Of a DNA stretch of 64,000 bases, positions 42,909 to 52,465 are shown one piece after another. Source of the stretch: Erwinia rhapontici. GTDB lineage: Bacteria > Pseudomonadota > Gammaproteobacteria > Enterobacterales > Enterobacteriaceae. Position numbers and translations under genes: made by a program. How positions within the stretch are numbered: position 1 is the first letter of the stretch; every line of letters begins with the position of its first letter. The notes beneath the pieces were generated by a model. It was not told the origin of the DNA, made no database searches, and saw only the letters and a list, made by a program, of their open reading frames with translations. The stretch is from contig NZ_VRKO01000010.1 in NCBI RefSeq assembly GCF_012271765.1, positions 442,884-506,883 of the forward strand, in the 5' to 3' direction.

Positions 42909-44366
42909 TTATGAACGCTTTGGGGCCGCTTCCGGGGGCTGCCAACCCCCTCCGAGCGCCCTGAACGTAGCGACAGCGGCGCGTGCGGATTCTGTCTGGG
43001 CCTGTACTCTGGCATCGGAAGCCTGCAACAGGGTTTCATCGTTATGCAGGACGTCAATCAGGCTGGCTGTTCCCTGCTGGAAGGCAATGAATGACGATTC
43101 GCGCGCGCTGGCCAGCGCGGTTTCACCTCGTGTCAGCGTGGCTGCCTGTGTTTCGCGATTGATCAGAGCGGAGAAGGCATTTTCGACGTCTTCAGTAGCG
43201 CGTAATACCGACAGACGATAAGCGGCGAGCGCCTCCTGTTCCTGGCCCTTTGCCTGGTTTATCTGGGCGTTGATACGACCGAAATCGAAGATCCGCCAGC
43301 GCAGTCCCAGCACGCCTGCCGACTGGCTGGCTCCGCCGGAGAACAGGTTATTCCCCGACACGGCGGTTGCGCTGCCGAGCAGTGCACTGAGTGAAAACTT
43401 CGGATAATACTCACTGATGGCCACGCCGATGCGTACACTTGAGGCGGCGAGACGACGTTCCGCCACGATAATGTCAGGCCTGCGGCGCAGCAGGTCGGCA
43501 GGTGTGCCCGTTGAGACGATTTGCGGAGCCTGCGGAATGGCCCCCGGCAACGCTAACTCAGCGCGATGGGTGCCGGGCGGCGTGCCAAGCATAACGTCTA
43601 ATGCATTTATGGCCGCATCAAGCCCCGTACGGAGAACCGGTACGGTTGCCTGAACCTGCGCCAGTTCCCCTTCGGTCTGGCGAACCTGATACCCGGGCGC
43701 CAGTCCTTTAGCGTTCAGGAGTTGTACCTTTTCCAGCAGTTCCTGCTGCGTACTGACCTGTTTCTCCGCAATGGACAGCCGTGTCTGTAATCCGCGCAGG
43801 GTGATATAGATATCGGCAGTCTGCGCCGCGACGGCAAGACGGGTTGCGGCAACGCCCGCTTCGGAAGCCTGATAGTCTGCGAGTGCAGCCTGTCGCCCAC
43901 GTCGCAGCCCCCCAAATACGTCAATCTCCCAGCTTGCGTTGAGATTGGTTTCATCGCTACTGCCGTAGCGATTATAATCCTGCGTGGCGCTGAGAACCTG
44001 ACCCAGCGGGGTTTCGGCCGACTGATACGCGCGTGCCGCTTGCCCGCTGATGTTACCAGAGGGCAACAGCGCTGCTGTGGCCGCGCCCAGTCCGGCACGG
44101 GCCTGGGCCATGCGGGCAGTGGCCTGGGCGAGGTCGAGATTTTGCGCGAGGGCATCCGCAACGAACTGACTTAACAGGGGATCGTCGAAGCCGTCCCACC
44201 ACTCAGCAAAAGTGGCGGGCCGGGATGCGCTTCTCTGCTGGACGGCCGACTGCGCCTGATAGCGTTCCGCAAGTGGCGCATCCGGGCGATGATAATCCGG
44301 CCCGACGGCGCAACCCGCCAGTAAGCCGGCGCTCACCACCAGTGCAAGAGTACGGAGGGGGAACAT
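42909..44366 (-). CDS. RND efflux outer-membrane channel (NodT/OprM family)
   Basis: 485 residues starting at ATG 44366 (AAGGAAT). Signal peptide and lipobox are VVSAGLLAGCAVGPDYHRP, so Cys18 should be lipidated. Two OEP repeats follow, each with long coiled-coil helices, e.g. PADLLRRRPDIIVAERRLAASSVRIG near 280. It forms the trimeric TolC-like exit duct. It is encoded divergently from the tetR gene and apart from its adaptor and pump genes (45147-49336). A shared operator at 44393 suggests the whole set is controlled together. Confidence 0.92.
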   Translation of the reverse strand: MFPLRTLALVVSAGLLAGCAVGPDYHRPDAPLAERYQAQSAVQQRSASRPATFAEWWDGFDDPLLSQFVADALAQNLDLAQATARMAQARAGLGAATAALLPSGNISGQAARAYQSAETPLGQVLSATQDYNRYGSSDETNLNASWEIDVFGGLRRGRQAALADYQASEAGVAATRLAVAAQTADIYITLRGLQTRLSIAEKQVSTQQELLEKVQLLNAKGLAPGYQVRQTEGELAQVQATVPVLRTGLDAAINALDVMLGTPPGTHRAELALPGAIPQAPQIVSTGTPADLLRRRPDIIVAERRLAASSVRIGVAISEYYPKFSLSALLGSATAVSGNNLFSGGASQSAGVLGLRWRIFDFGRINAQINQAKGQEQEALAAYRLSVLRATEDVENAFSALINRETQAATLTRGETALASARESSFIAFQQGTASLIDVLHNDETLLQASDARVQAQTESARAAVATFRALGGGWQPPEAAPKRS

Positions 44367-44392
44367 TGATATTCCTTGAGTCAATTTTGAGA

Positions 44393-44418
44393 AGTGACTA
44401 CATTACCAAATGGTCACT
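44393..44418. promoter_or_regulatory. Operator 1 of the TetR-controlled RND system
   Basis: AGTGAC-N14-GTCACT in the divergent region between the outer-membrane channel gene and tetR. The same dyad with the same 14-base spacer recurs at 45074-45099 ahead of the adaptor-pump genes. Repetition at both target promoters marks it as the likely TetR site. Confidence 0.65.
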
Positions 44419-44455
44419 CGTTGTCAATCAGGGCTCATTGAGCTAAGCTGGAAAA

Positions 44456-45070
44456 ATGACTAAACATATAAATGTACATGCCCCAAGGGGGCCATCGGAT
44501 CACGGTGTTCGCGATCAGGTTGTGGACGCGGCCACAGAGCATTTCGGGCATTTTGGCTATGAAAAAACCACCGTCTCCGATTTGGCAAAAGCGATAGGTT
44601 TTTCAAAAGCTTATATCTATAAATTTTTTGATTCCAAGCAGGCGATCGGCGAGGTGATCTGCACCAACCGGCTGGCGATGATCATGGCGATTGTCAATTC
44701 AGCGATTGCTGATGCGCCGTCAGCTTCCGAAAAATTGCGGCGTTTATTCAGAGCACTGACTGAAGCCGGCAGTGATCTGTTTTTTCACGATCGCAAGCTT
44801 TACGACATTGCTGCCGTCGCGGCGCGGGACAAGTGGCCGTCAGCAGAGGCTCATGAAGAACGGTTGCGAAAACTGATTGAGCAAATCATTGTTGAAGGGC
44901 GGCAGGCGGGAGAATTTGAACGTAAAACCCCGCTGGACGAGGCGGCTCATGCGATATATCTGGTCATGCGGCCTTATATCAGTCCTGTCCAGTTACAATA
45001 CAATCTGGAAACAGCACCGGCTGCGGCTACGCTCCTGTCCTCACTGATCCTGAGAAGTTTGTCACCCTGA
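44456..45070 (+). CDS. TetR/AcrR-family repressor of RND efflux
   Basis: 204 residues. The N-terminal HTH is AATEHFGHFGYEKTTVSDLAKAIGFSKAYIYKFFDSK (about 24-60) and the C-terminal ligand pocket is all-helical, ending in a TetR_C-like domain. It sits between the outer-membrane channel (divergent) and the adaptor-pump pair (same strand, 76 bases on). Both flanking promoters carry the GTGAC-N14-GTCAC dyad. It should repress all three pump genes and itself, and release on binding a pump substrate. Confidence 0.9.
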   Translation: MTKHINVHAPRGPSDHGVRDQVVDAATEHFGHFGYEKTTVSDLAKAIGFSKAYIYKFFDSKQAIGEVICTNRLAMIMAIVNSAIADAPSASEKLRRLFRALTEAGSDLFFHDRKLYDIAAVAARDKWPSAEAHEERLRKLIEQIIVEGRQAGEFERKTPLDEAAHAIYLVMRPYISPVQLQYNLETAPAAATLLSSLILRSLSP

Positions 45071-45073
45071 AAA

Positions 45074-45110
45074 GGTGACTATTGACATTATTGGTCACTG
45101 GTCTGAGAAT
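45074..45110 (+). promoter_or_regulatory. Operator 2 overlapping the RND adaptor-pump promoter
   Basis: GGTGAC-N14-GTCACT at 45074-45099 covers a consensus -35 TTGACA (45082-45087). A -10-like GAGAAT follows at 45105-45110 with 17-base spacing. Binding of the repressor here would block RNA polymerase directly. It is 37 bases ahead of the adaptor start. Confidence 0.68.
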
Positions 45111-45146
45111 GCGGTTACTCTCCTGTTAACGTAATGAAGGGAACCC

Positions 45147-46256
45147 ATGCTCAGGCTTAATCCTGCCACCTTTGCCGTTTGCCTGTTGCCACTTGCCCTT
45201 GTGGCCTGCGGTGACACTTCCGTCACCGACGACCCTCGTGCTCAGCCTCCTCTGGTCAGGTCTGCGACCGTGGTGAGTGCTGCCGATGTCTCCCGATCAT
45301 TTACCGGCGTTGTTGTCGCCCGGATTCAAAGCGATCTCGGTTTCAGAGTGCAAGGCAAAATCCTTGAACGTCTGGTCGATACCGGCCAGACCGTTAAACG
45401 CGGCCAGCCATTGATGCGTCTGGATCCGGTTGACCTGAGCCTGCAGGCGCAGGCTCAGCAACAGGCCGTCGCGGCGGCACGGGCTCGTGCAAAACAAACG
45501 TCTGCTGACGAGGCGCGTTACCGCGGGCTGGTTGCGGGCGGTGCCGTATCGGCATCGGCCTACGATCAGATCAAGGCCGTTGCCGATACGGCGAAAGCCG
45601 AACTCAGTGCGGCCCAGGCACAGGCGAATGTGGCGCAAAACGCGACGGGCTACGCCGTGCTGCTGGCGGATGCCGACGGCGTGGTCATGGATACGCTGGC
45701 TGAACCCGGTCAGGTTGTCAGTGCCGGTCAGCCGGTGGTTCGTCTGGCCAGAGCAGGGCAGCGCGAGGCCATCGTGCAGTTGCCCGAGACGCTACGCCCG
45801 GCTGCCGGAAGCGAGGCCGGGGCAACGTTGTACGGCACCGGTAAACAGTCCGTCCCTGCGAAACTGCGGCTCCTTTCCGATGCGGCAGATCCACTCACAC
45901 GTACCTTCGAGGCAAGATATGTGCTTGAGGGGGCACTGGCGAGCGCGCCTCTGGGATCCACCGTTACCCTTCATATTGCAGACGATAAATTACCGGGCCA
46001 GGTGATGCAGGTGCCTTTAGCGGCCATCTATGATCCGGGCAAAGGGCCGGGGGTCTGGGAGATTTCGGGTAAGCCCGCCAAAGTGTCATGGCGGCCTGTA
46101 CAGGTGCAGGGATTGGGTGACGATGCGGCGAGGGTGACCGGTTCCCTTAAGCCGGGAGAGCAGGTGGTCGCCCTGGGAGCGCATCTGCTGCATGACGGTG
46201 AGGCCGTACGCATGGCCGAACAAAGCGATGCCCGCGTCGCCGGGAGCCAGCCATGA
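45147..46256 (+). CDS. RND efflux periplasmic adaptor (membrane fusion protein)
   Basis: 369 residues with a lipoprotein signal (CLLPLALVACGD, Cys22). The order is barrel-sandwich, coiled-coil hairpin and barrel-sandwich: GFRVQGKILERLVDTGQTVKRG near 66-87, a helical hairpin of Ala/Gln repeats (95-155), DGVVMDTLAEPGQVVSAGQPV near 178. A beta-barrel and membrane-proximal domain follow. It links the inner-membrane pump to the outer-membrane channel. It overlaps the pump gene by four bases (ATGA). Confidence 0.93.
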   Translation: MLRLNPATFAVCLLPLALVACGDTSVTDDPRAQPPLVRSATVVSAADVSRSFTGVVVARIQSDLGFRVQGKILERLVDTGQTVKRGQPLMRLDPVDLSLQAQAQQQAVAAARARAKQTSADEARYRGLVAGGAVSASAYDQIKAVADTAKAELSAAQAQANVAQNATGYAVLLADADGVVMDTLAEPGQVVSAGQPVVRLARAGQREAIVQLPETLRPAAGSEAGATLYGTGKQSVPAKLRLLSDAADPLTRTFEARYVLEGALASAPLGSTVTLHIADDKLPGQVMQVPLAAIYDPGKGPGVWEISGKPAKVSWRPVQVQGLGDDAARVTGSLKPGEQVVALGAHLLHDGEAVRMAEQSDARVAGSQP

Positions 46257-49200
46257 GCGGGGGGCGATTCAATCTTTCAGCGCTCGCCGTGCGTGAGCGC
46301 TCAATCACGCTGTTCCTGATTATCCTGATTACTGTGGCCGGTATTCTTTCATTTTTTGAACTGGGACGGGCTGAAGACCCGCCGTTTACGGTCAAGCAGA
46401 TGACCATTATTTCTGCCTGGCCGGGCGCCACCGCGCAGGAGATGCAGGATCAGGTGGCTGAACCGCTGGAAAAGCGGATGCAGGAGCTGAAGTGGTATGA
46501 CCGCAGCGAAACGTATACGCGTCCCGGTCTGGCTTTTACCATGCTTTCGCTGAAGGACAGCACACCGCCTTCACAGGTGCAGGAAGCGTTTTATCAGGCA
46601 CGTAAGAAGCTGGGGGATGAGACCAAAAACCTGCCGGCAGGCGTCATCGGGCCGATGGTCAATGATGAATTCTCCGACGTGACCTTTGCGCTCTTTGCGC
46701 TGAAGGCCAAAGGCGAGCCACAGCGGCTGCTGGTGCGCGATGCGGAAGCGTTGCGCCAGCAAATTCTGCATGTGCCGGGGGTCAAGAAGGTCAATATCAT
46801 TGGCGAACAGGCCGAACGCATCTTTGTTTCGTTCTCGCATGACCGGCTGGCCACGCTGGGTATTTCGCCTCAGGATATTTTCTCCGCCCTTAACAGCCAG
46901 AACGTCCTGACGCCCGCGGGTTCGATTGATACCCAGGGGCCGCAGGTCTTTATCCGCCTGGACGGTGCCTTCGACACACTGGAAAAAATCCGCAAAACGC
47001 CCATCGTTGTGCAGGGCAGGACCCTGCAGCTTTCTGACGTAGCCACCGTTGAGCGTGGCTATGAAGACCCTGCAACCTTTAAGATCCGCAATCAGGGTGA
47101 ACCGGCGCTGCTGCTGGGCGTCATCATGCGCGACGGCTGGAACGGTCTGGAGTTGGGTAAGGCGCTGGATACGGAAATGGTCAACATCAATGAGGGCATG
47201 CCGCTGGGCATGACCCTGACCAAGGTCACGGATCAGTCAGTCAACATCAGCTCCGCCGTTGACGAGTTTATGATTAAATTCTTTGTCGCGCTGCTGGTGG
47301 TGATGTTGGTGTGCTTCGTCAGTATGGGATGGCGCGTGGGCGTGGTGGTGGCCGCAGCGGTGCCGTTAACGCTGGCGATCGTCTTCGTGGTGATGGAGGC
47401 TTCCGGCAAAAACTTTGACCGCATTACCCTGGGCTCGTTGATCCTGGCTCTCGGGTTACTGGTCGATGATGCCATTATCGCCATCGAGATGATGGTGGTG
47501 AAAATGGAAGAGGGCTACGACCGCGTCAAAGCGTCGGCCTATGCCTGGAGCCACACGGCGGCCCCGATGCTGGCGGGCACGCTGGTCACTGCCGTCGGTT
47601 TCATGCCCAATGGTTTTGCCCAGTCCACCGCCGGCGAATACACCAGCAACATGTTCTGGATTGTCGGTATCGCCCTGATTGCCTCCTGGGTTGTGGCGGT
47701 CGTGTTTACGCCTTATCTGGGCGTGAAAATGCTGCCCGACATCAAAAAGGTTGAAGGGGGACACGCTGCTATCTACAACACCCGCCATTACAACCGTTTT
47801 CGCCGTGTACTGACCCGCGTGATCGCGCGCAAGTGGATAGTGGCTGGCACCGTTATTGCCGTCTTTACGGTAGCGATTCTCGGTATGGGACTGGTGAAAA
47901 AACAGTTTTTCCCTACCTCCGATCGTCCGGAGGTGCTGGTCGAAGTGCAGATGCCTTATGGCACCGCGATTGAACAGACCAGCGCCACGACGGCGAAAAT
48001 CGAAGCCTGGCTGGAAAAGCAAAAAGAGGCAAAAATCGTCACATCTTACATCGGCCAGGGATCGCCACGTTTTTATCTGGCGATGGCACCCGAGCTGCCC
48101 GATCCGTCGTTCGCGAAAATTGTCGTGCTGACGGATAGCCAGGAAGCGCGCGAAGCGCTCAAATTCAGACTGCGTGAGGCAGCGGCCAGCGGCCTGGCGC
48201 CTGAGGCGCACGTGCGCGTGACGCAGTTGGTGTTTGGTCCGTATTCACCGTATCCGGTGGCTTACCGTGTTATGGGGCCGGATCCGACTCAACTGCGCGA
48301 AATTGCAGGCAAAGTCGAAAAGGTGATGCAGGCCAGCCCGATGATGAGGACCGTCAACACCGACTGGGGGCCGCGTGTACCTGCGCTGCATTTCACCCTC
48401 AATCAGGACCGCCTGCAGGCGGTGGGGCTGACATCGAATGCGGTCGCGCAGCAGCTTCAGTTCCTGCTTTCTGGGGTTCCTGTTACCGCTGTGCGTGAAG
48501 ATATTCGTTCGGTGCAGGTCATGGGGCGGGCGGCAGGAGATATCCGGCTCGACCCGGCCAAAATAGCGGGCTTTACCTTAGTGGGCTCTGCCGGCCAGCG
48601 CATTCCGCTGTCGCAGATCGGGGAGGTTGAGGTGCAAATGGAAGATCCTGTTCTGCGCCGTCGCGATCGTACGCCGACCATTACCGTGCGGGGGGACATT
48701 GCCGAAAACCTGCAGCCGCCGGATGTTTCGACGGCAATGATGACAGCATTGCAGCCGGTCATCGATACGCTTCCGGCCGGATACCGCATCGAGCAGGCGG
48801 GTTCTATTGAAGAATCCGGCAAAGCCACCCAGGCGATGGCACCGCTGTTCCCGGTCATGATCGCCATGACGCTGTTGATTATTATCCTGCAGGTGCGGTC
48901 GATGTCGGCGATGGTGATGGTCTTCCTCACCGCGCCACTGGGGCTGATTGGCGTAGTGCCCACGCTGCTGCTGTTCAATCAGCCGTTTGGCATCAATGCG
49001 CTGGTCGGACTGATTGCGCTGTCGGGTATCCTGATGCGTAACACCCTGATCCTGATAGGGCAGATCCATCACAACGAACAGGAAGGGCTGGCACCCTTCC
49101 ATGCGGTGGTGGAGGCAACGGTACAGCGAGCCCGGCCGGTGCTGCTCACGGCAATGGCGGCCATTCTGGCGTTTATCCCACTGACGCACTCGGTGTTCTG

Positions 49201-49336
49201 GGGCACGCTGGCTTATACCCTGATTGGCGGAACCTTTGGCGGCACCATCATCACGCTGGTCTTCCTGCCTGCCATGTATGCCATCTGGTTCAGGATACGG
49301 CCCGATAAGGGGGAGTTTACCGAAAACAAAGCCTGA
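46253..49336 (+). CDS. RND efflux pump, inner-membrane transporter subunit
   Basis: 1027 residues, full RND length, with twelve membrane helices and two large periplasmic loops. Proton-relay aspartates are in GLLVDDAIIAIEMMVV (TM4). The start SALAVRERSITLFLIILITVAGILSF and the AEDPPFTVKQM segment place it in the branch of MexK/TriC-like pumps rather than AcrB. It exports hydrophobic or amphiphilic compounds by proton exchange. Translationally coupled to the adaptor. A hairpin at 49397 follows the stop. Confidence 0.94.
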   Translation: MSGGRFNLSALAVRERSITLFLIILITVAGILSFFELGRAEDPPFTVKQMTIISAWPGATAQEMQDQVAEPLEKRMQELKWYDRSETYTRPGLAFTMLSLKDSTPPSQVQEAFYQARKKLGDETKNLPAGVIGPMVNDEFSDVTFALFALKAKGEPQRLLVRDAEALRQQILHVPGVKKVNIIGEQAERIFVSFSHDRLATLGISPQDIFSALNSQNVLTPAGSIDTQGPQVFIRLDGAFDTLEKIRKTPIVVQGRTLQLSDVATVERGYEDPATFKIRNQGEPALLLGVIMRDGWNGLELGKALDTEMVNINEGMPLGMTLTKVTDQSVNISSAVDEFMIKFFVALLVVMLVCFVSMGWRVGVVVAAAVPLTLAIVFVVMEASGKNFDRITLGSLILALGLLVDDAIIAIEMMVVKMEEGYDRVKASAYAWSHTAAPMLAGTLVTAVGFMPNGFAQSTAGEYTSNMFWIVGIALIASWVVAVVFTPYLGVKMLPDIKKVEGGHAAIYNTRHYNRFRRVLTRVIARKWIVAGTVIAVFTVAILGMGLVKKQFFPTSDRPEVLVEVQMPYGTAIEQTSATTAKIEAWLEKQKEAKIVTSYIGQGSPRFYLAMAPELPDPSFAKIVVLTDSQEAREALKFRLREAAASGLAPEAHVRVTQLVFGPYSPYPVAYRVMGPDPTQLREIAGKVEKVMQASPMMRTVNTDWGPRVPALHFTLNQDRLQAVGLTSNAVAQQLQFLLSGVPVTAVREDIRSVQVMGRAAGDIRLDPAKIAGFTLVGSAGQRIPLSQIGEVEVQMEDPVLRRRDRTPTITVRGDIAENLQPPDVSTAMMTALQPVIDTLPAGYRIEQAGSIEESGKATQAMAPLFPVMIAMTLLIIILQVRSMSAMVMVFLTAPLGLIGVVPTLLLFNQPFGINALVGLIALSGILMRNTLILIGQIHHNEQEGLAPFHAVVEATVQRARPVLLTAMAAILAFIPLTHSVFWGTLAYTLIGGTFGGTIITLVFLPAMYAIWFRIRPDKGEFTENKA

Positions 49337-49396
49337 CATGATGCCAGCAGACGGGCATGACACCATGATGCTTTAATCACGATGCTAAGCAGGGAT

Positions 49397-49420
49397 CCGG
49401 TCAGCGAGTGTGACCGGTTT
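49397..49420 (+). terminator. Weak terminator after the RND pump gene
   Basis: CCGGTCA and TGACCGG form a 7-bp stem with a 7-base loop followed by only TTT. It is 60 bases past the pump stop. The rest of the gap to 49564 holds no gene I can support. Confidence 0.45.
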
Positions 49421-49564
49421 ACCATCAAAAAAACCTCATGCCGCGATGCCTTTCACTTAAGCGGAGCGGCAAGTGGGTTCACCGGATCGCTGTTTTTGGC
49501 AGCTATATCTGCTGGCCGGACTTAGCTGCAGCTCCAACGTCAACTTGATGTGTAGCAGCATCCT

Positions 49565-50476
49565 TTATTGATTTAAGAATGACTCAACCGCGCTGGAAAA
49601 ACGTTCTGGCTGATCAAGCATGACAAAGTGAAAACTGTCATCGATACGCGTGAAATGGATATCAGATGCAGATGCATAGGCTTTACGGTACATCGCATCC
49701 ACGCTGGCTGCAGGAACCCCGAATAAGGCGTCATACGCGTACACGACCTCAATCGGCGCTCTAATGCGTCCAAGCTCGGGGCGCAAATCGGTAATCATCA
49801 ATTCATACACGGTATCCGCAACGGTTTTGCGATCAGAATGGATCCCCGCAGCCACCAGAGCAGGCCTCACAGCCTCGGTCTTAGCTAAACGGGCGATAGA
49901 TGTATTCTGAGACTCTTTGATTTGTTCCGGCGACTGCCCCAGTAGCCAATCCCGCGTGGCTGTGGCATGCCGGGCAGCGGTTTTGGTGGTCGCCGCAGGG
50001 TCAATCATCAACGTATAGAACGGCAAGGCATCGACGATCATCAAACGACCGACCAGGTCGGGATGACGGGCCCCCAGCATCAATGCAATCTCCCCTCCAA
50101 GAGAATGGCCAATGATCACCGGTGCTTTTATGTGCTGGGTGTGAATGTAATCAGCAATGGCGTCAACTGCCGGAGCGATGACCTTTCCCTCAGGATTGGA
50201 AATGGCAGGCGTACTTGCAAAGCCCGCAAGTTCAACAAGATGAATACGGTGGCTCCTGCGTAAAGTTGATGCTAATTCGGCCCAAACTTCGCGAGACGAC
50301 GCCAGCCCCGGAATCAATACGACATCCGTTCCTGAACCTTCCGTCTGTACAGAGATACGCTGCGAGTTCGGATGTTCAGATGGTACGGACAAAGACTGAG
50401 TTGCGGACGCTGAGACCACGACTGACATCAATAAAAGAGCCCCTCCGATCGTGGCTCGAATATTTACGGTAAGCAT
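49565..50476 (-). CDS. Exported alpha/beta-hydrolase
   Basis: 303 residues from ATG 50476 (AAGGACT site). A signal peptide (GALLLMSVVVSASATQ) suggests a periplasmic site. The nucleophile elbow is GHSLGGEIALMLG, preceded by VVLIPGLASSREVW, the usual oxyanion-loop strand. The closing histidine is probably in DDSFHFVMLDQP. It hydrolyses an ester or amide of unknown type. A longer start at 50554 would hide the signal peptide and is rejected. Monocistronic. Confidence 0.87.
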   Translation of the reverse strand: MLTVNIRATIGGALLLMSVVVSASATQSLSVPSEHPNSQRISVQTEGSGTDVVLIPGLASSREVWAELASTLRRSHRIHLVELAGFASTPAISNPEGKVIAPAVDAIADYIHTQHIKAPVIIGHSLGGEIALMLGARHPDLVGRLMIVDALPFYTLMIDPAATTKTAARHATATRDWLLGQSPEQIKESQNTSIARLAKTEAVRPALVAAGIHSDRKTVADTVYELMITDLRPELGRIRAPIEVVYAYDALFGVPAASVDAMYRKAYASASDIHFTRIDDSFHFVMLDQPERFSSAVESFLNQ

Positions 50477-50727
50477 GCGTTTAGTCCTTGTTATTTTATC
50501 CCTGATAAACCAGGTCAAGCTGACAGAAGGGTTTATCATAGATGATAAAATCATTAAGGAATGGATACAAAGGCTTTGGAATGTGCCGGTTACAGCTCCG
50601 AACGGATAGGATAGACCTTAGTCCGCTTATCGCAGACCTGCTACCGGCCTCGATCTGCGCCGTGCCAACAGCAGACGTGGATGCTGCGAAATAATACGGA
50701 TGTCGGAAGCGGGGAGTACGCTGCTTT

Positions 50728-51381
50728 TCAAGCCAGTGCCATGACATTGACCACGGGGACACTCAGCGCCAGCCCAATCAGCATGACTCCGGAGATACGT
50801 TCCAGCCAGGGTAATGACTGCGAAAAGGATTGTAATACCAGACGATTACCAATGAAGATGGCTATCAGTAAATCCCACAGCAGCACAATACTAAACATCC
50901 ACACACCATAGAAGACCTTCAAATTTGTCTCGGTATGAGATCCCTCAATCAGCGTGGCCAGGCTGACGTAAAACAGCGCATTTTTTGGATTGAGAATACC
51001 CGATAAAAAGCCCATGCCGAATACACGCCAGTGACTCAATACATCGGCAGATGCGGTGACACGCCCGGGTGCTTTGACATGATGCTCGGCGATAGTACTC
51101 GTGCCTGCAAAACGGATGAAAAGTATACCGATGTACAGTAAGTAGGCACAGCCTGCAAGCTGAATGGCAATAAAGCTCATGCTGCCAGGGCGAAGAAGCG
51201 TAAGACCACTGAAAGCCGCGAAGATAAAAACACCGTTAGCGATCGCGATTCCCAGACAAGCCTTCGCTGCGTGACGCCAGCCAGCTTTAATTGAGGTTCG
51301 GGCAACCAGAAAAAAATCCGGGCCTGGCGACAGCAACGCCAAAAAATGCGCTGCGGCCACGATAAGAAATTGTTGCATCAC
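50728..51381 (-). CDS. LysE/RhtB-family amino-acid exporter
   Basis: 217 residues, about six membrane helices. The family signature LLSPGPDFFLVARTSIKAG is at 16-34. FLSGILNPKNALFYVSL near 125-141 also matches. Members export lysine, homoserine, threonine or other metabolites from the cell. The start has an AGGGTGAT site. The upstream gene on the same strand, 79 bases away, encodes an AraC-type regulator, a common pairing for LysE exporters. Confidence 0.92.
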   Translation of the reverse strand: MMQQFLIVAAAHFLALLSPGPDFFLVARTSIKAGWRHAAKACLGIAIANGVFIFAAFSGLTLLRPGSMSFIAIQLAGCAYLLYIGILFIRFAGTSTIAEHHVKAPGRVTASADVLSHWRVFGMGFLSGILNPKNALFYVSLATLIEGSHTETNLKVFYGVWMFSIVLLWDLLIAIFIGNRLVLQSFSQSLPWLERISGVMLIGLALSVPVVNVMALA

Positions 51382-51460
51382 GGTATCACCCTTTTAGAAA
51401 ATATTTTTTAATAGGGTGCAGCCTTGAGGCAGGATTGTATTGAATAAAATTGCATTTTAC

Positions 51461-52375
51461 TCAGGCTCGATAGCAACCCGGCGTTACGCCAGCATAAGCC
51501 TTGAATACGCGCTGAAAATGGCTTTGATCGGCAAAACCCAGTCGATAAGTAATTTCTGTTATTTCATGGCCTGACTGTAGCCAGCGGCGTGCCTGATTAA
51601 TACGCACATTGAGTTGGTAAGCATGTGGTGTCATTCCGGTGGCCGCGCGAAACTCCCTGATGAGTTGATAGCGACTCATGCCTGCAATATTTGCCAACGC
51701 GGCTAATGCCCACGGCTGCCGGTCAGTTTGCTGCAACACATCGATAACGTTTTTCAGCGCCAGCCTGACACCCGCTGATAACCCAGGAAATGTGTCTACC
51801 AGATTGATGCCACAGTCACAGTCGCCAATAAACTCTATTAACGCTGTATTTTTGTCTTCTGCACTGGCGTCTGAAAACAGGGTGGCATTCATTTCACAAA
51901 AGCGGCCATAGACCGCTTCATTATCAATGATTCGAATGTCTTTTTTACTGATGAATTCCCCTGAAATAGGGCTTATTTCAGCCATGACTTCATTTAACCA
52001 TGCAGCATCCAGATACAGCATCTGATAGCTCCAGGACTGATCGGGTAATGGATTACAGGCATGAACGCAGTTAGCGGGAATGAAAACCATCATTCCTGGC
52101 CGAAGAGCGCAAGGGCCCCCGGACGCTCCTGTAAATGTGCTACCGCCTGCATCCACTGCCCCTATTGAAAAGGTGGGGTGACTGTGTGGCTTATAACATG
52201 CACGGCTGTTACAGGCGCGACGACTTTCCACATAACCCGTAGTCGAATCACGCCAGAATTGTGCCTGGCTGGGGGGACTGACGTTATTGTAACCACAGTC
52301 GGGCAAATCCACAGAGAGTGGAGCGGGCCTGATGAGCATGTCTGATTTCATCCTGATGAACATTGACGTAAGCAT
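51461..52375 (-). CDS. AraC-family regulator with cupin sensor
   Basis: Up to 304 residues; ATG 52375, 52351 and 52339 are all possible starts and none has a strong site. The N-terminal cupin has HSHPTFSIGAVDAG and RPGMMVFIPANCVHACNP. The C-terminal AraC domain has WALAALANIAGMSRYQLIREF and ITYRLGFADQSHFQRVFKAY. It probably controls the LysE exporter encoded directly downstream. Ligand unknown, most likely the exported amino acid or an analogue. Confidence 0.88.
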   Translation of the reverse strand: MLTSMFIRMKSDMLIRPAPLSVDLPDCGYNNVSPPSQAQFWRDSTTGYVESRRACNSRACYKPHSHPTFSIGAVDAGGSTFTGASGGPCALRPGMMVFIPANCVHACNPLPDQSWSYQMLYLDAAWLNEVMAEISPISGEFISKKDIRIIDNEAVYGRFCEMNATLFSDASAEDKNTALIEFIGDCDCGINLVDTFPGLSAGVRLALKNVIDVLQQTDRQPWALAALANIAGMSRYQLIREFRAATGMTPHAYQLNVRINQARRWLQSGHEITEITYRLGFADQSHFQRVFKAYAGVTPGCYRA

Positions 52376-52465
52376 GGCGTAAAGCCAGACACGTTGTCAT
52401 CAATTAAAAAGAGAACCTGCGCGGGTGAGTCCTCATCTGGCACAGAGATATTACCGCGGGTTTAC

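Noticed and set aside
49421..49564. Possible insertion-sequence remnant after the RND pump gene
   Set aside because: A CACTTAAG-containing stretch looked IS-like, but I could not identify ends, target duplication or coding remains.
50496..50762. 88-codon minus-strand frame overlapping the lysE 3' end
   Set aside because: It overlaps a clear LysE gene, has no ribosome site and its sequence is not recognisable.
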